A DNA stretch of 5,305 bases from Crocinitomicaceae bacterium (GTDB taxonomy: Bacteria > Bacteroidota > Bacteroidia > Flavobacteriales_D > Crocinitomicaceae). The number at the start of each line of letters is the position of its first letter. The stretch's first letter is position 1. The stretch lies in the NCBI GenBank assembly GCA_027084145.1, contig JALWLM010000194.1, forward strand, positions 1 to 5,305, written 5' to 3'. The notes under the pieces are model-generated. The model saw nothing but the letters and a program-made list of their open reading frames with translations, was not told the DNA's origin and searched no databases. Made by a program: the position numbers and the translations under genes. Shown here piece by piece: positions 1 through 5,305 of this stretch.

Positions 1-4
1 CCTA

Positions 5-610
5 ATGGGTACACTAAAAACTTTTTTTGATAAGCACAAAATTGAAGCGGGATGTGATGAAGCAGGTAGAGGTTGTCTTGCTGGACCGGTTGTTGCAGCA
101 GCTGTGATTCTACCTAAAGATTTTAACAACTCATTACTTAACGACTCTAAAAAACTTAATGAAAATCAACGGAATCACCTTCGTACTATTATCGAAACAG
201 AAGCTTTGGATTTTGCTGTAAATTTTGTTTACGAAAAGGAAATCGATCAAATTAATATATTAAACGCCAGTTTTACTGCTATGCATAGAGCGATTGACAG
301 TTTAGACATTGTTCCCGAACTATTACTCATAGATGGAAACCGGTTTAATCCTTATAAACAAATACCTCATCACTGTATTATTAAAGGAGACGGAAAATAT
401 CTGTCTATTGCGGCAGCATCCATATTAGCAAAAACTTACAGAGACGAATTCATGAGAAAAATTCATCAAGAGTTTCCTTATTACGGATGGAATAAAAATG
501 CAGGATACCCGACTAAACAACATCGAGAAGCAATTAGAGAACATGGCGCATGTAAATACCACCGGAAAAGTTTTAATCTGCTTCCTCCTCAACAACTTAA
601 ACTATTCTGA
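5..610 (+). CDS. rnhB: Ribonuclease HII
   Basis: A 201-residue protein, the usual length for bacterial RNase HII. The enzyme cuts the RNA strand of RNA/DNA hybrids and nicks 5' of single ribonucleotides embedded in DNA, starting ribonucleotide excision repair in the cytoplasm; it needs Mg2+ or Mn2+. The family signature CDEAGRG lies at residues 17-23, followed by LAGPVVAAAVIL. The expected acidic metal-binding set is visible: D18, E19, D110 (in LLLIDGNR) and D129 (in IKGDGKY). The conserved SIAAASILAK stretch is at 134-143, with YRD just after, and YGWNKNAGYPT lies near the C-terminus. The ATG lies only four bases into the window and no stop precedes it in frame, so a slightly longer start cannot be excluded; however, the protein begins about 17 residues before the signature, as in relatives. 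Its promoter lies outside the window. The stop codon overlaps the next gene's ATG by one base (TGATG), so the two are probably co-transcribed and translationally coupled. Confidence 0.96.
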   Translation: MGTLKTFFDKHKIEAGCDEAGRGCLAGPVVAAAVILPKDFNNSLLNDSKKLNENQRNHLRTIIETEALDFAVNFVYEKEIDQINILNASFTAMHRAIDSLDIVPELLLIDGNRFNPYKQIPHHCIIKGDGKYLSIAAASILAKTYRDEFMRKIHQEFPYYGWNKNAGYPTKQHREAIREHGACKYHRKSFNLLPPQQLKLF

Positions 611-1044
611 TGAAAAAAATAAACGTTAGATGCTATGCATTGATTATTTGGAACGATAAAATTTTACTTTCCAAAGAACAACGTTTCGGGAGAAAATTTA
701 CCAAATTCATTGGTGGAGGACTAGAATGGGGAGAGGGAACTAAAGCGTGTTTACAGCGCGAAATCAAAGAAGAAATCGGGCTTGATGCTCAAATTGGAGA
801 ATTATTCTATGTTAATGATTTTTTTCAACGGTCTGCTTTTTCAAAGCATGATCAAATAATTAGTTTTTACTATTTCGTTGAAAATATGCCTTATGAAAAA
901 ATTATAATCTCTCAGGAACATCAAGAAATAACGCAAGACGGAGAAATGTTTTTTTGGAAAAATTTGAAAACATTATCCGTAAACGACCTTACCTTTCCTA
1001 TTGATCAAATTGTTGCCGAAAAATTGGTAAAACATTTAACTTAA
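610..1044 (+). CDS. Nudix hydrolase, substrate unassigned
   Basis: A 144-residue single-domain Nudix protein. The family hydrolyses nucleoside diphosphates linked to another moiety (NDP-sugars, ADP-ribose, dinucleoside polyphosphates or damaged NTPs) with Mg2+ or Mn2+. The Nudix box G-x5-E-x7-RE-U-x-EE-x-G-U is complete: G36, E42, R50, E51, E54, E55, G57, L58. It is preceded by a typical first strand (RCYALIIWNDKILLSKE, residues 7-23). The C-terminal part (MFFWKNLKTLSVNDLTFP, residues 113-130) resembles the usual late strand and helix, where a WxxxxEL-like motif is common. No substrate-specifying motif such as the MutT, ADP-ribose or CoA patterns can be recognised, so the substrate is open. 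The gene starts inside the rnhB stop codon (TGATG), so translation probably depends on re-initiation from rnhB. Its 3' end faces the leftward genes with 8 bp between stop codons. A joint role with RNase HII in nucleotide quality control is attractive but only inferred from the overlap. Confidence 0.9.
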   Translation: MKKINVRCYALIIWNDKILLSKEQRFGRKFTKFIGGGLEWGEGTKACLQREIKEEIGLDAQIGELFYVNDFFQRSAFSKHDQIISFYYFVENMPYEKIIISQEHQEITQDGEMFFWKNLKTLSVNDLTFPIDQIVAEKLVKHLT

Positions 1045-1052
1045 CGAATCAA

Positions 1053-1292
1053 CTAATCTTCCAAACCACAAAGCGTTCTTTCGTATCTTACTTTTGCCTC
1101 TTTTAAAGAAACTTCAATTACATCAGATTTACAATTACTTAACCCGATGCAATTATTATCATAATGATATTTTTTAGAGTATTTACCGGTGCAAATATAA
1201 ACTGTTCTTTGCTTGGATAAGTTATATAACTTATCGTTATCCGTTGTAACAAAAGCTAACGCTAAAAAACCTGCTAAAATTATTCTATACAT
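1053..1292 (-). CDS. Small exported four-cysteine protein, function unknown
   Basis: A 79-residue protein I cannot assign a function. Residues 1-16 (MYRIILAGFLALAFVT) look like a short signal peptide, so the mature part is probably periplasmic or surface-exposed; no lipobox cysteine follows. The mature region has C34 in VYICTG, H43 in KYHYDNNC, C48, C54 in IGLSNC and C75 in the C-terminal CGLED. From memory, similar small proteins (VYICTG, YH....C.GL..C, a following ..V.L.EA stretch and a final CG.E) recur as hypothetical proteins in Flavobacteriia. The H-x4-C spacing followed by an EA-containing helix and a late Cys also resembles the small Ada-like metal-binding module found beside some nucleases, so metal or disulfide binding is an inference. 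The gene starts 11 bp after the FkbM gene's stop on the same strand, so it is probably the second gene of that transcript. The leader is A-rich with no clear Shine-Dalgarno. A perfect 20-bp palindrome covers codons 20-26. Confidence 0.8.
   Translation of the reverse strand: MYRIILAGFLALAFVTTDNDKLYNLSKQRTVYICTGKYSKKYHYDNNCIGLSNCKSDVIEVSLKEAKVRYERTLCGLED
1216..1235. repeat. Perfect 20-bp palindrome inside the small gene
   Basis: The 20 bases GATAAGTTAT/ATAACTTATC are identical to their own reverse complement, centred between 1225 and 1226. Flanking bases 1215 and 1236 are both G, which ends the symmetry. As RNA it could form an 8-bp stem with a 4-base loop. No U-tract follows on either strand, so it is not an intrinsic terminator. 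A second copy of the half-motif (TTATCC at 1237-1242) allows an alternative pairing with GGATAA at 1215-1220. It lies in the coding sequence for DKLYNLS, just after the predicted signal peptide, about 57 bases inside the leftward gene. It could be a dimeric-regulator site or a chance product of AT-rich codons; nothing here decides. Confidence 0.6.
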
Positions 1293-1303
1293 TGCTTCTA
1301 TTT

Positions 1304-2089
1304 TTAAGCGTCAAAAACTTTTTTCTGCTTCATTTCTTTTTCAAAATCTTCAACTTTATCTTGATGAACAAAAAGATAATCTCCTTGTTCTTTTTGCGTT
1401 CTGTTTTGCTCCCTTACAATTTTAAAATTTGCTATTCCATACTGGATATAACCTAAGCCCTCCATTAAATTAAAAATTGCCTCTACATTTTTTGGTGAAA
1501 TTTCTATTTGTACCGTAGGTAAGTGTTTTTTTAAGATGTTTTTTAATTCTTCAAAAACTACTGCTTCATACCCTTCTATATCACATTTAATGTAGTCTAT
1601 CTTATTTAACTTTCTTAATAAATCACTCCCTTTTTTCACAACTACTTGTGCTGTGTTTTTTACTTCCTTTTCATCTTTGTCAATAATATGAGGAAGTCCT
1701 GTTCGAAGCATTCCGTTTGTTTCCGGAAGCACCATGGTTACGACTCCTTCCTCATTTCCCAGTGCACAATGAACAACTTCTACATTTTTATATTTTTTCA
1801 ACAAACGTTTTAATGCCTTATAAAACATTGGAATCGGTTCGATGGATAACACTTTTCCCTTTGGAGAGAGCCTAACGAAATTTTTAGAAAAATACCCTAA
1901 ATTCGCTCCTATGTCAACAATATAATCTCCATCGTGAATTAAGTGTTTTATCATATAATGATATTTAAATGCGGGATTATTTTTTAATATTTTAAAATCA
2001 TACAAAAAATAAAATCCCATCTGTAATACTCTTAGATAAAGATTTGTTGGAAGTAGCGAGTAAATAATCTTTTTTATGCGATATATCAT
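1304..2089 (-). CDS. FkbM-family SAM-dependent methyltransferase
   Basis: A 261-residue class I SAM-dependent methyltransferase of the FkbM family. SAM-binding motif I is VDIGANLGYFS at residues 58-68. The acidic residue ending strand 2 is E84 in SIEPIP, a family hallmark. The FkbM pattern IDYIKCDIEGYE lies at 164-175 (D170, E172, E175). The N-terminal 45 residues are basic and aromatic (IIYSLLPTNLYLRVLQMGFYFLYDF) and may associate with the membrane, but there is no clear transmembrane helix. The lysine-rich C-terminus ends EKEMKQKKVFDA. FkbM enzymes usually O-methylate natural products or sugars of exopolysaccharide, LPS or glycoproteins. The acceptor cannot be named, because no glycosyltransferase or biosynthetic gene is in view. 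It heads a leftward pair with the small cysteine protein (11-bp gap). A hand count over 1321-1740 gives about 31% GC, lower than the middle of pccB but not clearly lower than the Nudix gene, so transfer is only weakly suggested. No good promoter was found upstream. Confidence 0.9.
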   Translation of the reverse strand: MIYRIKKIIYSLLPTNLYLRVLQMGFYFLYDFKILKNNPAFKYHYMIKHLIHDGDYIVDIGANLGYFSKNFVRLSPKGKVLSIEPIPMFYKALKRLLKKYKNVEVVHCALGNEEGVVTMVLPETNGMLRTGLPHIIDKDEKEVKNTAQVVVKKGSDLLRKLNKIDYIKCDIEGYEAVVFEELKNILKKHLPTVQIEISPKNVEAIFNLMEGLGYIQYGIANFKIVREQNRTQKEQGDYLFVHQDKVEDFEKEMKQKKVFDA

Positions 2090-2127
2090 ATTGCGAATAT
2101 AAATATTTCAGCTATAAATACGGATAA

Positions 2128-2158
2128 TTGAAAAAACATCAAATTAAAATTATATTTG
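2128..2158 (+). promoter_or_regulatory. Bacteroidota-type sigma-A promoter of the carboxylase gene
   Basis: A TTG at 2128-2130 is followed after exactly 20 bases by TATATTTG at 2151-2158, an exact match to the Bacteroidota -7 consensus TAnnTTTG with its -33 TTG at the usual distance. Transcription would begin near 2162-2166, leaving a leader of only about 15-20 bases before the ATG at 2181. The leader is A-rich (AAATAAAAGAATGG) and has no Shine-Dalgarno, as is normal in this phylum. This promoter probably serves both the carboxylase gene and aspS downstream. The start site is an inference. Confidence 0.72.
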
Positions 2159-2180
2159 CAAGACATAAATAAAAGAATGG

Positions 2181-3722
2181 ATGGACAAGAATCAGGAACT
2201 CATTAGAAAACGAGAAAACTCTAAATTAGGAGGAGGAAAAGAACGTATTGAAAAACAACATGCACAGGGTAAGCTTACTGCACGAGAAAGAATTACTCTT
2301 TTATTGGATGAAGACTCTTTTCATGAAATCGGTCAATTTGTAGAACATCGTTCTACTTCATTTGGGTTAGACAAACAAAAATTCCCCGGGGATGGTGTTG
2401 TTACAGGTTACGGGACAATACACGGGAGACTGGTTTACGTTTATTCTCAAGACTTTACGGTATTAGGAGGTTCTTTGTCAGAGACACATGCTGCCAAAAT
2501 TTGTCGTATCATGGATTTAGCCATGCAAAATGGTGCTCCTGTCATTGGTTTAAATGACTCGGGAGGAGCAAGAATTCAAGAAGGTGTAGTTTCTCTTGCC
2601 GGTTATGCAGATATCTTTTATCGAAATACTCGTGCTTCCGGTGTTATCCCTCAATTGAGTGTTATCATGGGACCTTGTGCGGGAGGAGCTGTTTATTCTC
2701 CTGCTTTAACGGATTTTATCATTATGGTTGAAGACACTTCTTTTATGTTTGTCACAGGACCTAATGTTGTAAAAACGGTTACCCATGAAGAGGTGAGTTC
2801 CGAAGATTTAGGAGGAGCTAAAACGCATGCTGAAAAATCGGGGGTCAATCATTTCATAGCAAGCAATGATGTCGATGCACTTAAAAAAGTAAGAGACTTA
2901 TTAACTTTCATGCCTCAAAACTGTGAAGAATTAGCTCCACAGATAGAAAACTTCACATTCAACACTTCTAAACTTGATACTATTGGAAAAATTCTTCCGG
3001 ATAACAATCAAATGCCTTATGATATTAAAAAAGTAATTGATTGCGTTATTGATGACGATTCTTTCCGAGAAGTACATGAAGATTATGCTAAAAACATTGT
3101 TGTTGGATTTGCTCGATTAGAAGGAAGAACGATTGGTGTTGTAGCGAATCAACCAATGTCTCTTGCAGGAGTTTTAGATATTGAAGCTTCTAAAAAAGGA
3201 GCTAGATTTGTTCGTTTCTGTGATGCTTTTAATATTCCTCTTTTAGTTTTTGAAGACGTTCCGGGGTTCCTACCAGGAACAGATCAAGAATGGAATGGAA
3301 TTATCACTAACGGAGCAAAATTATTATATGCTTTTGCAGAAGCAACTGTTCCTAGAATTACAGTGATCACTAGAAAAGCTTACGGAGGAGCATTTGATGT
3401 GATGAATTCTAAAAGCATTGGCTCTGATTTGAATTACGCATGGCCAACTGCTGAAATTGCAGTAATGGGAGCTAAAGGTGCGGCGGAAATCATCTTTAAA
3501 CGAGAGATTAAAACAGCCGAAAATCCTCAATCGAAATGGTTGGAAAAAGAAAAGGAATATGCCGAAATGTTTGCTAATCCATACCGAGCAGCTGAAAGGG
3601 GAATTATCGACGACGTCATATTACCGGAAGAAACCAGAGCAAAAGTTATTGCCGGATTCAAAATGTTAGAAAAAAAAACAACTACATTACCAAAGAAAAA
3701 ACACGGAAATATTCCATTATAA
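2181..3722 (+). CDS. pccB: Acyl-CoA (propionyl-CoA) carboxylase carboxyltransferase, beta subunit
   Basis: A complete 513-residue biotin-dependent carboxyltransferase, close to the family norm of about 510-530. It moves CO2 from carboxybiotin on the biotin-carrier subunit to an acyl-CoA, most likely giving methylmalonyl-CoA from propionyl-CoA. The N-terminal crotonase-like half has LGGGKERIEKQHAQGKLTAR (16-35), the oxyanion-hole loop SGGARIQEG (127-135) and GPCAGGAVYSPA (164-175). The C-terminal half has FEDVPGFLPGTDQEW and ITRKAYGGAFDVM, and the chain ends with the family-typical KHGNIPL. D406 in GGAFDVM seems to match the position where, in Streptomyces enzymes, Asp goes with propionyl-CoA preference and Ile with acetyl-CoA acceptance; I aligned this by eye. 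The biotin carboxylase and biotin-carrier partners are not in the window and must be encoded elsewhere. A methylmalonyl-CoA decarboxylase alpha subunit (MmdA) looks very similar and cannot be fully excluded. The ATG at 2181 is preferred; an overlapping ATG at 2177 is out of frame. aspS follows 23 bp downstream. Confidence 0.93.
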   Translation: MDKNQELIRKRENSKLGGGKERIEKQHAQGKLTARERITLLLDEDSFHEIGQFVEHRSTSFGLDKQKFPGDGVVTGYGTIHGRLVYVYSQDFTVLGGSLSETHAAKICRIMDLAMQNGAPVIGLNDSGGARIQEGVVSLAGYADIFYRNTRASGVIPQLSVIMGPCAGGAVYSPALTDFIIMVEDTSFMFVTGPNVVKTVTHEEVSSEDLGGAKTHAEKSGVNHFIASNDVDALKKVRDLLTFMPQNCEELAPQIENFTFNTSKLDTIGKILPDNNQMPYDIKKVIDCVIDDDSFREVHEDYAKNIVVGFARLEGRTIGVVANQPMSLAGVLDIEASKKGARFVRFCDAFNIPLLVFEDVPGFLPGTDQEWNGIITNGAKLLYAFAEATVPRITVITRKAYGGAFDVMNSKSIGSDLNYAWPTAEIAVMGAKGAAEIIFKREIKTAENPQSKWLEKEKEYAEMFANPYRAAERGIIDDVILPEETRAKVIAGFKMLEKKTTTLPKKKHGNIPL

Positions 3723-3745
3723 TATAAAAAATAAAGAAAAAACGA

Positions 3746-5305
3746 ATGTACAGAACACATACTTGCGGAGAGCTTAGGGAAGAAAACATTGGGGAAACAG
3801 TCACTTTAGCCGGGTGGGTGCAAAAATCTCGTGATTTAGGAGGAATGACTTTTGTTGATTTGAGAGACCGATACGGCATCACTCAATTAGCATTTAATAT
3901 GGATGAGAATGCCGAACTTTGCGGAAAAGCACGGAAATTAGGAAGAGAATATGTTCTTCAAATCACCGGAACAGTAATTGAGAGAGCAAGTAAAAACAAT
4001 AAAATACCAACAGGAGATATTGAAATTAAAGTTAGTGAATTAACCGTACTTAATAGCGCTAAAGTTCCACCTTTTACAATAGAAGAAAACACGGATGGCG
4101 GTGAAGAACTTAGAATGAAATACCGTTATTTGGATTTACGAAGAAAAAATATTCAAGAAAAGTTATTTCTACGAAATAAGGTATCGATTGAAACAAGAAA
4201 ATATCTGGACAGCATTGGCTTTTTAGATGTTGAAACACCTTATTTGATTAAATCTACACCCGAAGGAGCCAGAGATTTTGTTGTTCCAAGTCGAATGAAT
4301 CCCGGAGAATTCTATGCTTTACCACAATCTCCTCAGACATTCAAACAATTGTTGATGGTTTCAGGATTTGATAAATACTATCAAATTGTAAAATGCTTCA
4401 GAGATGAGGATTTAAGAGCCGACAGACAACCGGAATTCACTCAAATTGACTGTGAAATGGCTTTTGTAGAACAAGAAGATGTCCTCAATACTTTTGAAGG
4501 ACTTATTCAACATTTGTTTAAATCTGTTAAGAACGTTGATCTTGGTAAATTTCCTCGGATGTCATACGATGAAGCGATGGAAAAATACGGTTCGGATAAG
4601 CCGGATTTAAGGTTTGGGATGGAATTTGTGAACTTGAACAATGTTGCAAAGGGAAAAGGATTCGGTATTTTTGACAATGCAGAACTGATTCTTGCCATCA
4701 ATGCTGAAGGATGTGCCGGATATACCAGAAAACAATTGGATAAACTAACCGATTGGGTAAAACGTCCTCAAATAGGTGCAAAAGGATTGATTTATTGTAA
4801 ATGTAATGAGGACGGTACTTTTAAATCTTCCGTAGATAAATTCTTTTCACAAGAAGACCTTTCGGAATGGGCGAAGAAAGCGGGAGCTAAACCCGGTGAT
4901 CTTCTACTTGTTTTAAGTGGAGAAACCAACACAGTAAGAAAGCAAATGAATGAACTTCGTTTACACATGGGGGATGAACTTAACCTCCGTGATCCAAACG
5001 TGTTCAAACCTGTATGGATACTTGACTTTCCATTGTTAGAATGGGACGAAGAGAGCGAACGATATCATGCCATGCACCACCCGTTTACTTCTCCAAAACC
5101 AAGTGATTTACATTTAATTGATACGGATCCCGGAAAAATACGTGCCAATGCTTATGACCTCGCTATGAACGGAGTTGAATTGGGAGGAGGTTCTATTCGT
5201 ATCCATGACCGTCAATTACAAGAACAAATGTTCGACTTACTTGGATTTAGCAAAGAAGAAGCTGAAGAGCAATTTGGTTTCTTAATGTCTGCTTTTGAAT
5301 ATGGA
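3746..5305 (+). CDS. aspS: Aspartyl-tRNA synthetase, C-terminus cut by window edge
   Basis: An open frame of exactly 520 codons runs to the window end without a stop. It encodes bacterial-type AspRS, the cytoplasmic class II enzyme that charges tRNA-Asp. It starts MYRTHTCGELREENIGETVTL and shows an N-terminal OB-fold anticodon-binding domain (about 1-105, with GWVQKSRDLGG at 23-33 and DLRDR at 38-42). Class II motif 1 falls around 152-165, ending in P165. QSPQ is at 194-197 and the motif 2 FRDED at 218-222, followed by RQPEFTQID. The bacterial GAD insertion domain spans about 305-410. The catalytic domain then resumes with RYHAMHHPFTSP (439-450) and ELGGGSIRI (478-486). Motif 3 (GLDR) and the last 60-70 residues are beyond the edge. 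L31 in RDLGG matches the discriminating form, whereas His at this place is linked to non-discriminating enzymes; this is a by-eye alignment. No promoter or terminator is visible in the 23-bp gap after pccB, so read-through from that gene is likely. Confidence 0.97.
   Translation, partial: MYRTHTCGELREENIGETVTLAGWVQKSRDLGGMTFVDLRDRYGITQLAFNMDENAELCGKARKLGREYVLQITGTVIERASKNNKIPTGDIEIKVSELTVLNSAKVPPFTIEENTDGGEELRMKYRYLDLRRKNIQEKLFLRNKVSIETRKYLDSIGFLDVETPYLIKSTPEGARDFVVPSRMNPGEFYALPQSPQTFKQLLMVSGFDKYYQIVKCFRDEDLRADRQPEFTQIDCEMAFVEQEDVLNTFEGLIQHLFKSVKNVDLGKFPRMSYDEAMEKYGSDKPDLRFGMEFVNLNNVAKGKGFGIFDNAELILAINAEGCAGYTRKQLDKLTDWVKRPQIGAKGLIYCKCNEDGTFKSSVDKFFSQEDLSEWAKKAGAKPGDLLLVLSGETNTVRKQMNELRLHMGDELNLRDPNVFKPVWILDFPLLEWDEESERYHAMHHPFTSPKPSDLHLIDTDPGKIRANAYDLAMNGVELGGGSIRIHDRQLQEQMFDLLGFSKEEAEEQFGFLMSAFEYG

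Noticed and set aside
1045..1052. Possible bidirectional terminator between the converging Nudix and small-protein genes.
   Set aside because: The gap is only 8 bp and I could find no stem-loop with a T-tract across 1020-1075.
1157..1169. Short inverted repeat TATCAT-A-ATGATA in the small gene.
   Set aside because: A 6-bp arm is expected by chance in AT-rich sequence of this length.
1192..1199. TATATTTG on the minus strand, an exact -7 consensus match inside the small gene.
   Set aside because: It encodes the tyrosine-isoleucine-cysteine of VYICTG, which I believe is conserved at protein level. There is no TTG at the expected -33 distance, and it would drive only antisense RNA into the Nudix gene.
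1213..1425. A plus-strand frame of 70 codons across the small gene and the end of the FkbM gene.
   Set aside because: It runs opposite to two better-supported genes, bridges their boundary and has no recognisable domain.
2090..2147. Possible leftward promoter for the FkbM gene: TATATTCG (minus strand, 2101-2094) or TTAATTTG (2147-2140).
   Set aside because: Each has one mismatch to TAnnTTTG and no TTG at about 19-20 bp upstream. The first would also start transcription almost at the ATG. Not strong enough to annotate.
3723..3745. Possible promoter or terminator in the pccB-aspS gap.
   Set aside because: The 23 bases are nearly all A and T with no TAnnTTTG element and no inverted repeat; read-through is simpler.
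3324..3882. Open frames on the minus strand over the end of pccB and the start of aspS.
   Set aside because: They lie antisense to strongly conserved coding sequence, have low-complexity Phe/Ser/Cys-rich translations and resemble no known family.
4507..5007. Two minus-strand open frames inside aspS.
   Set aside because: They are antisense to well-conserved AspRS catalytic and GAD domains; their translations look like random reverse frames.

Overview
This is a gene-dense, AT-rich window that reads as an ordinary chromosomal segment of a Bacteroidota member, most likely class Flavobacteriia. The evidence is lineage-typical protein sequence in the RNase HII, acyl-CoA carboxylase and AspRS genes. 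There are also no recognisable Shine-Dalgarno sites, only A-rich leaders, and the one clear promoter has the Bacteroidota form (TTG, 20-bp spacer, TAnnTTTG). Genus cannot be fixed from the sequence alone.

Layout. Positions 5-1044 (+) hold a ribonuclease HII gene (rnhB) and a Nudix hydrolase gene, joined by a one-base TGATG stop/start overlap. Positions 1053-2089 (-) hold a two-gene unit read leftward: an FkbM-family methyltransferase, then after 11 bp a small, probably exported four-cysteine protein of unknown function. This unit converges on the Nudix gene with only 8 bp between stop codons and no visible terminator. Positions 2090-2180 form the divergent intergenic region and carry a good promoter facing right. 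Positions 2181-3722 (+) encode a complete acyl-CoA carboxylase carboxyltransferase (beta) subunit, probably propionyl-CoA carboxylase. Positions 3746-5305 (+) encode the first 520 residues of aspartyl-tRNA synthetase, cut by the window edge. No non-coding stretch exceeds about 100 bases.

Functionally this is mostly housekeeping: removal of RNA from DNA (rnhB), hydrolysis of a nucleoside-diphosphate derivative (Nudix), propionyl-CoA/acyl-CoA carboxylation (pccB) and Asp-tRNA charging (aspS). The accessory-looking part is the leftward FkbM/small-protein pair. I saw no tRNA or rRNA gene, mobile element, CRISPR array, phage gene or toxin-antitoxin pair. I found no convincing novel system. The items most worth a second look are the small cysteine protein and a perfect 20-bp palindrome inside its gene.
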